Assembly: GCA_963720785.1 (NCBI GenBank)
Contig: CAVRGQ010000005.1
Location: 62,001 to 126,000 of the forward strand
DNA from: CAVRGQ01 sp963720785
GTDB taxonomy: Bacteria > Actinomycetota > Acidimicrobiia > IMCC26256 > DASPTH01
Length of the DNA: 64,000 nt
Reading direction: 5' to 3'
Below are positions 26,105 through 35,294 of this stretch, piece after piece. The notes below the pieces were generated by a model that was not told where the DNA came from, did not search any database, and was given only the letters and a program-made list of their open reading frames with translations. Each line of letters opens with the position of its first letter. Position 1 is the first letter of the stretch. A program made the translations under genes and the position numbers.

Positions 26105-26973
26105 GCGGCCAGGGTTCCGAGGATCTCCGTCGCGAGCTCGACGGCGGCGTCCTCACGCTCACGATCGACCGGGCCGCGGCGCGCAACACCATCACGTACG
26201 GGGTCCTCGACCAACTGCTGGTGGAGTTCGACCGCGCCGACCGCGACCCCGACGTACGCGTGATCGTCGTCACTGGCGCGGGCGAGTTCTTCTCCGCGGG
26301 CACGGATCTCTCGCCGAAGGGGGGCGGGTACGAGATCGCGGACTCCGCGTTCAAGCCGCTCCGCGGGGGCACCCGCGACGTCGGCGGCGAGCTGGCCCTG
26401 CGCGTGTTCGCGTGCACCAAGCCGGTGATCGCCGCGATCAACGGCACCGCCATCGGTATCGGCGTCTCCATGGTGCTGCCGATGGACATCCGCATCGCGG
26501 CCGACACCGCGCGCTTCGGGCTCCCGTTCGTGCGCCGCGGCATCGTGCCCGAATCGTGCGCGACGTGGTTCCTGCCCCGGATCGTGGGCATCGCCACGGC
26601 GGTCGACTGGGCCGTCACCGGCCGCATCTTCGGCGCCGACGAGGCGCTGCAGGCCGGCCTGGTGCGCGAGCTCGTCGCCGCCGACCGTGTGCTCGAGCGC
26701 GCCCACGAGGTGGCGCGTGAGATCGCGACAAGCACGTCGGCCGTCTCGGTCGCGCTCACCCGCCAGATGCTGTGGCGCCAGCTCGGCGCCGACCACCCGA
26801 TGAGTGCGAACCGGCTCGAGTCGCAGGCACTCCTCGCCCTCGGGGTGATGGACGACGCGACCGAGGGCGTGGCCGCCTTCCGCGACAAGCGCGCGGCGCA
26901 GTTCCCGCTCCAGGTCCCGGCGGACCTCCCCGGGTTCTACCCGTGGTTCACCGACGAGCCCTTCGATGAGTGA
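26101..26973 (+). CDS. Enoyl-CoA hydratase/isomerase family protein
   Basis: 290 residues. GVLTLTIDRAAARNTITYGV, oxyanion loop GAGEFFSAGTDLSPKGGGYE, NGTAIGIGVSMV, and the loop RRGIVPESCATWFLPRIVG with a conserved Glu as in PaaG-like hydratase/isomerases. C-terminal AFRDKRAAQFP is the family tail. GTG at 26101 lies in the SDR stop (GTGA), and the 3' end overlaps the kinase start by 8 nt. Likely hydrates or isomerises the enoyl-CoA intermediate of this operon. Confidence 0.9.
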   Translation: MSGQGSEDLRRELDGGVLTLTIDRAAARNTITYGVLDQLLVEFDRADRDPDVRVIVVTGAGEFFSAGTDLSPKGGGYEIADSAFKPLRGGTRDVGGELALRVFACTKPVIAAINGTAIGIGVSMVLPMDIRIAADTARFGLPFVRRGIVPESCATWFLPRIVGIATAVDWAVTGRIFGADEALQAGLVRELVAADRVLERAHEVAREIATSTSAVSVALTRQMLWRQLGADHPMSANRLESQALLALGVMDDATEGVAAFRDKRAAQFPLQVPADLPGFYPWFTDEPFDE

Positions 26974-28021
26974 ACCCGACGACGGGCGCGCGCTCGACCC
27001 CGCGCGCCTGACCTCGCTGCTCGCGGTCCGCCACCCGGGTGTGGAGATCACGGCGTGCGAGGTCGTCGACGACACCTCGGGATCGGCGAACCGCGTCCGC
27101 CTGCGCCTCGAGTACACGCCGGGCGCCGACGGCGGGCTCCCCACGGCGATGTTCCTGAAGCGCAACCTCGAGCGCTTCAACTTCCCGCCCGAGATGTACC
27201 GCAACGAGGTGCGGGTCTACCGCGACGTGCTGCCCGGGTCGGGCGTCGAGACGCCGGCGGTCTACGCGATCGACGCGCGCGACGACGACGTCGTCTTCTC
27301 CCTCCTGATGGAGGACCTCGGCGCACGTTCCGACGTGCGGATCGGGCACGTCCTCGACCCCACCACGCCCGACGAGGTCGAGTCGCTCCTCCACACGCTG
27401 GCCACGCTCCACGCGAAGTGGTGGGGCGCCGACCGGCTCGACGCGAGCGTCCCGTGGTCGAGGCTCCCCGTCGACGACGCCGCCATGCGGTTCTGGGCCG
27501 AGATCGGGCCCCGGCTGGCCCGGCGCCACCTCGAGTCGGGGCACCGCGCGCCGCTGGTCGACCGCGAGCGCTGGTCCGAACCCGAACTCTGGCGTGCGTT
27601 CGACCGGATGCTCGATGCCGACAGCGACGGCCCGCCGACCCTGCTGCACGGCGACGTGCACGCGGGCAACGTGTACTACGTGCGCGGCGGCGACGGCGGG
27701 CTGCTCGACTGGCAGCTCGTCCTGCGCGGCTGCTGGGCGCTCGACGTCGGCTACCTCCTGACGTCGGCGCTCACCACCACCGACCGGCGCGCGCACGAAC
27801 GGGCGCTGCTCGGCGTCTACCTCGACCGGCTCGCCGCGCACGGCGTCGACGCGCCGTCGTTCGACGACGCGTGGACGCGCTACCGGCAGAACGCGCTCTA
27901 CGGCGTGATGATGTGGCTCATCACCCCCGACGGCGTGCACACCGACGCCGCGCAGATGGAGTACCTGCGGCGATGCCTCGCCGCCGCCGACGATCTGGAG
28001 ACCCTTGCCGCGCTCGGGTGA
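26966..28021 (+). CDS. APH-fold phosphotransferase (choline kinase/ACAD10-like)
   Basis: 351 residues, aminoglycoside-phosphotransferase fold. N-lobe GSANRVRLRLEY and FLKRNLERFNFPPEMYRNEV; catalytic loop LLHGDVHAGNVYY near residue 228 (HGD-x4-N), and metal loop GLLDWQLVLRGCWALDVGYL. Cytoplasmic kinase of a small molecule. Embedded between a crotonase and an SDR with overlapping ends, so antibiotic resistance is unlikely; APH kinases that phosphorylate 4-hydroxyacyl-CoA in levulinate-type pathways are a better precedent. A second APH lies at 61735. Confidence 0.85.
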   Translation: MSEPDDGRALDPARLTSLLAVRHPGVEITACEVVDDTSGSANRVRLRLEYTPGADGGLPTAMFLKRNLERFNFPPEMYRNEVRVYRDVLPGSGVETPAVYAIDARDDDVVFSLLMEDLGARSDVRIGHVLDPTTPDEVESLLHTLATLHAKWWGADRLDASVPWSRLPVDDAAMRFWAEIGPRLARRHLESGHRAPLVDRERWSEPELWRAFDRMLDADSDGPPTLLHGDVHAGNVYYVRGGDGGLLDWQLVLRGCWALDVGYLLTSALTTTDRRAHERALLGVYLDRLAAHGVDAPSFDDAWTRYRQNALYGVMMWLITPDGVHTDAAQMEYLRRCLAAADDLETLAALG

Positions 28022-28049
28022 GCCGCGGTATGCCATGGAGGAGGAACGG

Positions 28050-28796
28050 GTGGAGCATTTGGATGGCAAGGTGGCCGTGGTCACCGGCGCGGCCGGGGGC
28101 ATTGGCACCGCTATCGCGACCGCGCTCGCCGCGGCCGGCGCATCGGTCGCGGCGTGGGACGTCGACGGCGGGCGGGCGAATGACGTGGCAACGGCGATCG
28201 GCGGCGCGGCCGTCGCCGTGCAGGTCGACATCACGAGCCGCGCGAGTGTCGAAGCTGCACTCGCGAGCACCCAGTCGGCGCTCGGGCCGGTCGACGTGCT
28301 CGTCAACAACGCGGGGATCGACAAGATCGAACCGTTCCTCGAGAGCGAGGAGTCCACGTGGGAGCGCATCGTCGCCGTGAATTACCTCGGCACGGTGCGC
28401 GTCTGCCACGTCGTGGTGCCGACGATGGTGGAACGTGGGACCGGTTGGGTGATCAACATCGCATCCGACGCCGGCCGGGTTGGTTCGTCGGGTGAAGCCG
28501 TCTACGCCGGCACGAAGGGCGGCGTGATCGCGTTCTCGAAGGCGCTGGCGCGTGAGGTCGCAAAGCACGGCATCCCGGTGAACGCAGTCTGCCCCGGCCC
28601 CACCGACACGCCATTGCTCGGCCAGGTCGCCGAGGTCAGCCAGAAGCTCTACGACAGCCTCGCCCGCGGGATCCCGATGCGGCGGATCGGCCAGCCGGCC
28701 GACGTCGCGCCGGCGGTCGTTTTCCTCGCTTCCGACGGCGCCGCGTTCGTCACCGGCCAGACCCTGTCCGTCTCCGGCGGGCTCACGATGGTATGA
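28050..28796 (+). CDS. SDR family oxidoreductase, BadH/FabG-like
   Basis: 248 residues from GTG 28050, chosen because GGAGGAGG lies 5 nt upstream; ATG 28035 would place the start inside that site. VAVVTGAAGGIGTAI, NNAGIDKIEPF near 85, NIASDAGRVGSSG and YAGTK near 155, then CPGPTDTPLL. The proline-glycine-threonine pattern and length resemble 2-hydroxycyclohexanecarboxyl-CoA dehydrogenase and FabG. Joined to the following crotonase by an ATGA overlap. Fourth gene of the operon. Confidence 0.9.
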   Translation: MEHLDGKVAVVTGAAGGIGTAIATALAAAGASVAAWDVDGGRANDVATAIGGAAVAVQVDITSRASVEAALASTQSALGPVDVLVNNAGIDKIEPFLESEESTWERIVAVNYLGTVRVCHVVVPTMVERGTGWVINIASDAGRVGSSGEAVYAGTKGGVIAFSKALAREVAKHGIPVNAVCPGPTDTPLLGQVAEVSQKLYDSLARGIPMRRIGQPADVAPAVVFLASDGAAFVTGQTLSVSGGLTMV

Positions 28797-29590
28797 GTGC
28801 CGACGCCGAGGCCCTCGTCCGACTCGACGTGCGCGACGACGCGGTCGCGGTCATCACCCTGAACCGGCCCGACCGGCTCAACGCGCTCTCGACCGCGGTC
28901 GCCGACGCCTTCGCGGCCACGGTGACCGCGGCCGATGGCGACGAGCGCGTCCGCTCCCTCGTGGTGGCCGGCGAAGGACAGCGCGTTCTGCGCGGGCGCC
29001 GACATCACGGAGCTCGACACCCTCGACGGGCCGCCCGGGTTCGCCGCGTTCGTCGCGCGATCTCACCGACGCGCTGCACTCGTTGACCCGCAGCCCGAAG
29101 CCGTCGGTCGCGGCGGTCCACGGACTCGCGCTGGGCGGCGGCCTGGAGCTCGCGCTCGCGTGCGACCTGCGCGTCGTCGACGAGACCGCCCGCCTGGGCG
29201 TGCCCGAGATCAAGCTCGGGCTGCTGCCGGGCGCCGCGGGCACCGCGCGGCTCACCCGGTTGCTGCCGAACGCGATCGCCAAGCAGATGCTCCTCACGGG
29301 TGAGCCGCTGCCGCCGGCCGACGCGGCCCGGCTCGGGCTCGTGAACGAGGTCGTCGCGCCCGGTGAGGCGCTCGCGTCCGCGATTGCGCTGGCGCAGCAA
29401 CTCGCCACGCTCCCGCCCCTCGCGTTGGCGGCGGGCAAACGGCTCGTCGATGACGGCGCGTTCATGACGTTGGACGACGCGATCTCGCTCGAACGCGAGA
29501 CGGTGTCGGCGCTGTTCGGCACCGCCGACCGCGTCGAGGGTGTCGCGCGCGTTCCGCGAGAAGCGTGCGCCCCGCTTCGAGGGGCGTTAG
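28793..29590 (+). CDS. Enoyl-CoA hydratase, three apparent indels
   Basis: About 265 residues when the breaks near 28980, 29055 and 29545 are repaired; net length is a whole number of codons. Segments in order: DDAVAVITLNRPDRLNAL; SAFCAGADITELDT; VHGLALGGGLELALACDL; VPEIKLGLLPGAAGTARLTR with the classical glutamate; and AFREKRAPRFEGR before TAG 29590. A canonical hydratase by these motifs. Last gene of the operon, its stop overlapping the opposing ligase stop by 3 nt. All breaks are in GC dinucleotide runs. Confidence 0.82.
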
Positions 29591-31167
29591 CGCAGCTGCG
29601 CCCGCAGCTCGTGCTTGAGCACCTTGCCCGTCGCGTTGAGCGGGAACTCGTCGAGGAACACCACCCGCCGCGGCACCTTGTAGTTGGCGAGGTGCTCACG
29701 CGCGTGCGCGATCACGTCGTCCTCGCCGATGAGGGCGCCGGGCGGTTCGGGCGACCGGACGACGAACGCGACGCCGACCTCGCCGAAGTGCGCGTCGGGC
29801 TCCCCGACCACCGCGACCTGGCCGATGCCGTCGAGCTCGAGCAGCACCCGCTCGACCTCGGCCGGCGCGACGTTGAAGCCGCCCATGATGTAGATGTCCT
29901 TCTTGCGGTCGGTGATGGTGAGGTACCGGTCGGGGCTCAGCCGGGCGACGTCGCCCGTGTGCAGCCAGCCGTCGACGATCGCCTCGGCGGTGGCGGCCTC
30001 GTCGTCGTAGTAGCCCGTCATCACCATGGGCCCGCGGAGTAGGAGCTCACCCTCCTCCCCCGGGGCGACGTCGTTGCCCTCGTCGTCGACCAGGCGGACG
30101 TCGAGGATGTCGAGCACGCGGCCCGACGTGGTGGAGACCAGTTCGAGGCGGTCGCCCGGTTGTGAGACCGACACCATCGCGTGCGCCTCGGTGAGCCCGT
30201 AGCCGGCGACGAGGTGCCCGATGCCGAGCTCCACGCGCACCCGTTCGAGGAGCGCCGGCGGCACCGTGGCCGCGGAGATGAGCGACGTGTCGAGGGTCGA
30301 GAGGTCGTACCGCTCCCGGTCGGGGTGGTCGAGCATCGCCGTGAACATGGTGGGCGGGCCCGGCATGTGCGTGATGCCCTCCGCCGCGATCGTGCGCATG
30401 GCGTCGACCGGGTCGAACACGGCCAGTGGGTACGTCGTCGCACCGTTCGCCAACCCGATCATCCAGCCCGCCTTGTAACCGAAGCAGTGGAAGAAGGGCG
30501 TCATCACGAGGTGGCGGGACCCCTCGGTCAGCCCGTAGCTGTCGTTGTAGACCCCGAATCCCCAGAGGCTCGCGCCGTGGCGCAGCAGCACACCCTTGGG
30601 CAGGCCGGTGGTGCCCGACGTGAACATCACGTCGCACACGTCGTCGGGACCGATGGCGTCGATCCGCGCCTGCACCGCAGCCGCCGGGATCGCGGCACCG
30701 CGGTCGAGGAACTCCTCCCAGCCCGCGTGTGTGCGCTCGCCCGGCGCGGGCAGCCGCACGACGGTGGCGAGCGCGGGTGACGCGGGGTCGGCCGCGCGCA
30801 GCATCCCCTCGTAGTCGGCACCGAGGAACCCGTCGACGGTGAACAGCGCACGCGCGCCGACCTTGCCGAGGATGTAGGCCGCTTCCTCACCGCGCAGGCG
30901 GGTGTTCAGGGGAACGAGCCAGGCGCCCGCGGCCTGGATCCCCAGCGCGGCGGTGACGAAGCTCGCCGAGTTGGGCGCCCATACCGCGACCCGGTCACCG
31001 GGTTCGACCCCCGCGGCCACGAGTCCGCACGCGACGCGCAGCATCTCGTCGGCCACATCGGTGAACGTGAGCCGCGCCGCGCCGTCGACGATCGCGGTCG
31101 CCTTCCCCCACCGTTCGGCACTGCGCTGCGCCATCGCCGGGATGCTCGGGGCGATCTCCTCGGGCAC
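29587..31167 (-). CDS. Acyl-CoA ligase (AMP-binding, FadD3-like)
   Basis: 526 residues. The ATP loop FTSGTTGLPKGVLLRHG is near residue 187; then YGLTEAHAM near 315, the hinge region HTGDVARLSPDRYLTITDRKKD near 400, and the C-terminal catalytic lysine motif PLNATGKVLKHEL. Adenylates a carboxylic acid and forms its CoA thioester in the cytoplasm. The overall form resembles FadD3-type ligases acting on ring-derived propionates; that is a family-level impression. GTG 31167 lies 1 nt after the ACAD stop. Third gene of a ligase-ACAD-ligase operon. Confidence 0.9.
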   Translation of the reverse strand: MPEEIAPSIPAMAQRSAERWGKATAIVDGAARLTFTDVADEMLRVACGLVAAGVEPGDRVAVWAPNSASFVTAALGIQAAGAWLVPLNTRLRGEEAAYILGKVGARALFTVDGFLGADYEGMLRAADPASPALATVVRLPAPGERTHAGWEEFLDRGAAIPAAAVQARIDAIGPDDVCDVMFTSGTTGLPKGVLLRHGASLWGFGVYNDSYGLTEGSRHLVMTPFFHCFGYKAGWMIGLANGATTYPLAVFDPVDAMRTIAAEGITHMPGPPTMFTAMLDHPDRERYDLSTLDTSLISAATVPPALLERVRVELGIGHLVAGYGLTEAHAMVSVSQPGDRLELVSTTSGRVLDILDVRLVDDEGNDVAPGEEGELLLRGPMVMTGYYDDEAATAEAIVDGWLHTGDVARLSPDRYLTITDRKKDIYIMGGFNVAPAEVERVLLELDGIGQVAVVGEPDAHFGEVGVAFVVRSPEPPGALIGEDDVIAHAREHLANYKVPRRVVFLDEFPLNATGKVLKHELRAQLR

Positions 31168-31168
31168 G

Positions 31169-32323
31169 TCAGTACCCCCGCAGCCCCATGGACCGCGCGG
31201 ATCGCGTTGCGCTGGATCTGGCTGGTGCCGCCCGAGATGGTGGCGACGATCGACTCGCGGTAGCGGAAGCTCATGACGCTCTCGGTCGCGAACCCGTGCC
31301 CGGCGAGGATCTGCATGCCCAGCCGGGCCGCGGCGACGTAGGTCTCCGAGGCCTTGAGCTTGGCCATCGAACCCACGGTCGCGGCGTCACCGCCGCTGTC
31401 GTGCACCCACGCGGCCCGGTACACCATGAGACGCGCCGCATCGACCTCGGTCTGCAGGTCGGCGAGCGCGTGGGTGAGCGCCTGGAACTCGCCGATCGGG
31501 CGCCCGAACTGCTGACGCTGCTACGCGCGTACTCGAGCGCCTCGTCGACGGTGGCCTGCGCGGCGCCGATGTAGCCGCCGCTGATGAGCACCCGCTCGAA
31601 CGTGAGGCCCGACATCAGCACGCCCCAACCGCCGTCGAGCGGCCCGATCAGGTTCTCCTTCGGGACCTCGACGTTGTCGAGGTACACCTCGTAGGTGCCG
31701 AGGATGTGGCGGGCGAGCGTCTCGATCTCCCGCAGCTCCACGCCGGGACTGGTCGGATCGAGCAGCACCACGGAGAGGCCACGGTGCTTCGGGACGTCGC
31801 GGTCGGTGCGGACGTAGCAGACGATCAACGTGGCGGGGAGGCCCGCCCCCGTGCACCACATCTTCTGTCCGTTCAGGACGAAGTGGTCGCCGCGGTCCTC
31901 GGCGAAGGTCCGCATCGCGGCCGCGTCGGAGCCGGCGTCGGGCTCGGAAATCGCGATCGACAACCGCGCGTCGCCCGCGATGACGGCCGGGAGGAGGTCT
32001 CGGCGCATCGCGTCGGTGCCGAACTCCTGCAGGACGAGCCCGGCCTGCAGCGTGAGGCAGAAACACTGGGCGACGTCGAGGCTGGCCCGGCCGAGCTCCT
32101 CCGTGACGATCGTGAGCTCGGTCGCGCCACCACCGCTGCCGCCACTCGCCTCCGAGAACCCCAGTTCGGTCCAGCCCAGGTCGGCGAACCCGCGGAACAG
32201 TTCGACCGGGTAGTGGTGGGTCTCGTCCCACTCCTTCGCCTTCTCGGGCGGGCACACCTCCTCCACGAACCGGCGGGCGGTCTCACGCAGCATCTGCTGC
32301 TCGTCGGTGAGTCCGAAGTCCAT
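31169..32323 (-). CDS. Acyl-CoA dehydrogenase, two apparent indels
   Basis: About 384 residues after repair near 31512 and 31186. N-terminal MDFGLTDEQQMLRETARRFV, FAD loop LSIAISEPDAGSDAAAMRTF, NGQKMWCTGAG, and FERVLISGGYIGAAQATVDE before the break. After it come QRQQFGRPIGEFQALTHALADL and SGGTSQIQRNAIRA, then MGLRGY at the stop. Classical short/medium-chain ACAD layout with the catalytic Glu region near SFRYRES/ISGGTSQ. Start ATG overlaps the upstream ligase stop (TGATG). GGGAG precedes it. Confidence 0.85.
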
Positions 32324-33799
32324 CACGATCTCCCAGTGGTCGGCGCGGCCGAGGCTCCCGGCGAATCCGCGACGAGGTGTCGTCTGAGCAATTTCCCGGA
32401 TGCGTTCCGGGGGAGCTCGTCGACGAGCTCCCACTCCGTCGGCACCTTGAACCCGGCGAGATGCGCGCGCGTGGTCGCGCAGCTCCTCCAGGTCGGGCGG
32501 GGCGGCCGGGTCCGCGGGGACGACGAGCGCCTTCACGCATTCCCCCCAGCGATGGTCGGGCACCCCGATGACCGCCGCCTCGCGCACACCCGGGTGGTCT
32601 TCGAGGACGTGCTCCACCTCCACGGGGTACACGTTCTCGCCGCCGCGGATGATCTTGTCGCCACGACGGCCGACGAGGAACAGGTACCCCTCGTCGTCGA
32701 GGCGACCGAGGTCGCCGGTGCGGAGCACGCCGTCGGCGCCGGGGAGGAAGAAATGGTCGGCGCACACGAACACCTCGCCGACACCGGCGTCGTCCGGGGC
32801 GTCGATCCACAGCTCGACACCGGGCGCCGCCCGACCGACGGACGCGAGGAGGTCGTCGCGTCCCTCGTCGGCGATCCGCCGGTGGTCGTCGCCGGTGAGG
32901 CACGAAACCGGGCTCCCCTCGGTCTGCCCGAAGATGTTGACGAGGCGGACGTCGGGCACCGCGGCGAGCGTGCGCCGCAACGTGTCGGGGTGGATGGGCG
33001 ACGCGCCGTACTGCAGGACCCGCAGTGTCGGGATCGCGAGCGCGTCGGCGTCGAGGAGGATCTCGAGCACCGTCGGCACCGTCAGCGCGTTCGTCACCCC
33101 GACGTCGACCAGGCCCTTCCACGCGTCGACGGTGAAGCGCGCGAGCGGGACCACCGCCGCACCCGCGGCCAGGGCGACCGCGTAGTTCCCGAATCCCGCG
33201 ATGTGGTGGAAGGGCGACGCAGTGGCGTACACCGAGCCGGACCAAAGCGCGCACAGCGCCGCGTTCACCCGCACGCGATGTGCGAGGGCGCCCTGCCGGT
33301 AGGGAACCGCCTTGGGCGTGCCCGTGGTACCCGACGTGTGGAGGAGGAAGCACGTGGCATCCGGCGCCGGCGCCAGGTCGAGCGACGCCGGGTCGCCCGG
33401 CTCCGGCTCGGCGACGACCACGACCTCCACCCCGGTGCGCGCCGCGACCGCGGTGGCGACGGGGAGGAACTCGCCGTCGGTCAGCAGGACCTCGGCGCCC
33501 AGCCCGGCGACGCACGGCGCGAGCTCGTGCTCGGTCAGGCGCGGGCCCAACGGAGCGAGGGGGCGACCGGTCGACGCCCCGGCGATCACGTGGGCGAAGG
33601 AGGTCGCCGTCGACGTGAGGAGCGCGGGCACCGGGCCCGGACGGGAGGTGATCGCCTGCAGGTGCGCCGCGGCCCCGGCGGCGCGGGCCATCAACTCGGA
33701 CCCCGTCCACACGGTGTCGGCGGTGACCACGGCGGGGTCGTCCCGGGCGAGCCATCCTGCGACCATTGCCGACCAGGTCGGTGCCCCGAGATCGTTCAT
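32323..33799 (-). CDS. Acyl-CoA synthetase (AMP-binding), one frameshift near 32465
   Basis: About 491 residues after removing one base in GCGCGCGC. ATP loop LLHTSGTTGTPKAVPYRQG near residue 168, FGQTEGSPVS near 300, hinge RTGDLGRLDDEGYLFLVGRRGD, GGENVYPVEVE, and, after the break, HLAGFKVPTEWELVDELPRN then ASGKLLRR with the catalytic Lys. Activates an acid with ATP and CoA. First gene of the leftward operon, reading away from the GTTGAAT-ATTCAAC operator, which lies 32 nt upstream. Start ATG 33799 has only a weak GCGGGG site. Confidence 0.85.
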
Positions 33800-33830
33800 C
33801 GCCCCGCTGTGCCGTCCGTGTGCGTCTCTG

Positions 33831-33845
33831 GTTGAATCATTCAAC
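33831..33845. promoter_or_regulatory. Perfect palindrome GTTGAATcATTCAAC, operator in divergent region
   Basis: 7-bp arms around one base, between the acyl-CoA synthetase (start 33799, minus) and MaoC (start 33945, plus). TATCAT on the minus strand (33853-33858) is a candidate -10 just upstream of it, so a bound repressor would block the leftward operon. The shape suits a TetR-type dimer. Confidence 0.6.
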
Positions 33846-33900
33846 TTCGTGTGATGATACGCCCCACGTAGGGGAACACGCCCGGGCGCACAGCTGGTCG

Positions 33901-33936
33901 CCCGCCGTGCCCGCCGTGCCCGTCGAGCCCGTCGAG
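33901..33936 (+). repeat. Four 9-bp tandem units before the MaoC ribosome-binding site
   Basis: CCCGCCGTG twice, then CCCGTCGAG twice, directly before GAGGAGCC and the ATG at 33945. The last unit supplies part of the Shine-Dalgarno region. Probably slippage-generated. Confidence 0.65.
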
Positions 33937-33944
33937 GAGGAGCC

Positions 33945-34424
33945 ATGAGCGACGCCGAGCCGCTGATCCAGGGCAGGACGTGGGAGGAGATGCAGGTCGG
34001 CGACCGCTTCCGCACGGCCTGGCGCACGGTCACGGAGACGGATCTCGTCAACTTCGCGACGTTGTTCGGCTTCAACGAGCCGCTCTTCTGGGACTCCCGC
34101 CACGCCGCGACCGCGGGCTACTCCGGGCGGCTCGTCCCCGGGGCCCTCACCTACTGCATGGCCGAGGGGCTGGTGCTCCAAACCCACGTCCTCCACGGCA
34201 CCGGCCTCGCGTTCCTCGGTATGCAGTTGGACGTGAAGCGGCCGGTCTTCGTCGGCGACACCCTCTCGGCGATCGTCGAGGTCACCGAGGCCCGCAAGGC
34301 GTCGTCGGGCGAACGCGGCGTCGTCACGACGACCGTCTCGGTGCGCAACCAGGACGACGTCGAGGTACTCGTGTACGTACCCACCCGCCTCATCCGCGGG
34401 CAGGGATTCGTGGAGCACGAGTGA
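33945..34424 (+). CDS. MaoC-like hotdog dehydratase
   Basis: 159 residues, single hotdog domain. Start ATG behind GAGGAGGAGCC. MaoC features: TWEEMQVGDRF at residues 13-23, FNEPLFWDSRHAATAGYSG, and GRLVPGALTYCMAEGL near 65; the later strand KRPVFVGDTLSAIVEV is the family signature. The canonical D-x4-H hydratase pair is approximated by DSRHA but is not exact. Probably hydrates a 2-enoyl-CoA to the (R)-hydroxy product. First gene of the MaoC-crotonase-P450-SDR operon and under the palindromic operator. Confidence 0.87.
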   Translation: MSDAEPLIQGRTWEEMQVGDRFRTAWRTVTETDLVNFATLFGFNEPLFWDSRHAATAGYSGRLVPGALTYCMAEGLVLQTHVLHGTGLAFLGMQLDVKRPVFVGDTLSAIVEVTEARKASSGERGVVTTTVSVRNQDDVEVLVYVPTRLIRGQGFVEHE

Positions 34425-34452
34425 CCCGGCGGCCGGGAGAAGGAGGGCGGTC

Positions 34453-35271
34453 ATGACCGCCGACGACGACCTCGTGCTGTACGAGCTGGACGACGGGATC
34501 TGCACGCTCACGTTGCACAACCCGGAACGGCGGAACGCGTGGAGCGTCGCCATGGAGGAGCGGTACTTCTCGCTCCTCGACGACGCCGACGCCGACCCCG
34601 AGGTGCGCGTCATCGTCGTCACCGGTGCAGGCACCACCTTCTGCCCCGGCCTCGACACGCAGCGTCTCAGCACCGCGGCCGGCGAGGGCACGCTCGCCCT
34701 CGGCGTGCGCCGCCCGCAGACCTATCCCCTCGGTGTCCGCAAGCCCATGATCGCCGCCATCAACGGGGCGTGCGCGGGGATCGGCCTCATGCAGGTGCTG
34801 AACTGCGACGTCCGCTTCGCCGCCGACACCGCGAAGTTCACCACGGCGTACGCGCGCCGCGGGCTCCCCGCGGAGTACGGCAGCTCGTGGCTCCTGCCGC
34901 GCCTCATCGGCGTCGAGCACGCGCTCGACCTGCTGCTCAGCGGCCGGGTGGTCCTCGCCGCGGAAGCCAAGGAACTCGGGCTCGTGTCGCGTGTCTGCCC
35001 CGCCGACACCGTGCTCACTGCAGCCCGCGAGTACGCGCGCGACCTCGCCGCCAACTGCTCGCCCCGTTCCATGGCCGCGATCCGACGCCAGGTCTACGGC
35101 GACCTGTCGCGCACGTTCCCCGACTCCATGGTGCACACCCTCGCGCTGATGCAGGAGTTCGCCGGCAACCCCGACTTCGCCGAAGGCGTCGCCAGCTTCG
35201 TCGAGAAGCGCCCGCCGTCGTTCGACGGCCTCGATCCGGAGTTCCGCGTCCACGGCGACCGCGGCTACTGA
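34453..35271 (+). CDS. Enoyl-CoA hydratase/isomerase family protein
   Basis: 272 residues. DGICTLTLHNPERRNAWSV, oxyanion loop GAGTTFCPGLDTQ, NGACAGIGLMQVL, and glutamate loop RRGLPAEYGSSWLLPRLIG. The FCPGLD and AEYGSSW motifs pair it with the crotonase at 11874. The C-terminal ASFVEKRPPSFDGL is the family tail. Start ATG has GAAGGAGG upstream, 28 nt after MaoC. Second gene of the operon; probably acts on the same chain as MaoC or on the P450-derived product. Confidence 0.9.
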   Translation: MTADDDLVLYELDDGICTLTLHNPERRNAWSVAMEERYFSLLDDADADPEVRVIVVTGAGTTFCPGLDTQRLSTAAGEGTLALGVRRPQTYPLGVRKPMIAAINGACAGIGLMQVLNCDVRFAADTAKFTTAYARRGLPAEYGSSWLLPRLIGVEHALDLLLSGRVVLAAEAKELGLVSRVCPADTVLTAAREYARDLAANCSPRSMAAIRRQVYGDLSRTFPDSMVHTLALMQEFAGNPDFAEGVASFVEKRPPSFDGLDPEFRVHGDRGY

Positions 35272-35294
35272 ACACTCGAATCGAAGGAACCACG

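Noticed and set aside
26966..28021. Aminoglycoside or macrolide resistance gene
   Set aside because: The APH fold is shared with many metabolic kinases, and the gene is embedded by overlaps in a beta-oxidation operon with no mobile context.
33901..33936. CRISPR-like repeat
   Set aside because: Units are only 9 bp with no spacers; it is a microsatellite-like tandem repeat.
31271..34075. A single 934-residue ligase-ACAD fusion on the minus strand
   Set aside because: The joined frame exists only because of a +1 indel near 32465. Repair gives a ligase ending at 32323 and a separate ACAD with its own Shine-Dalgarno site.
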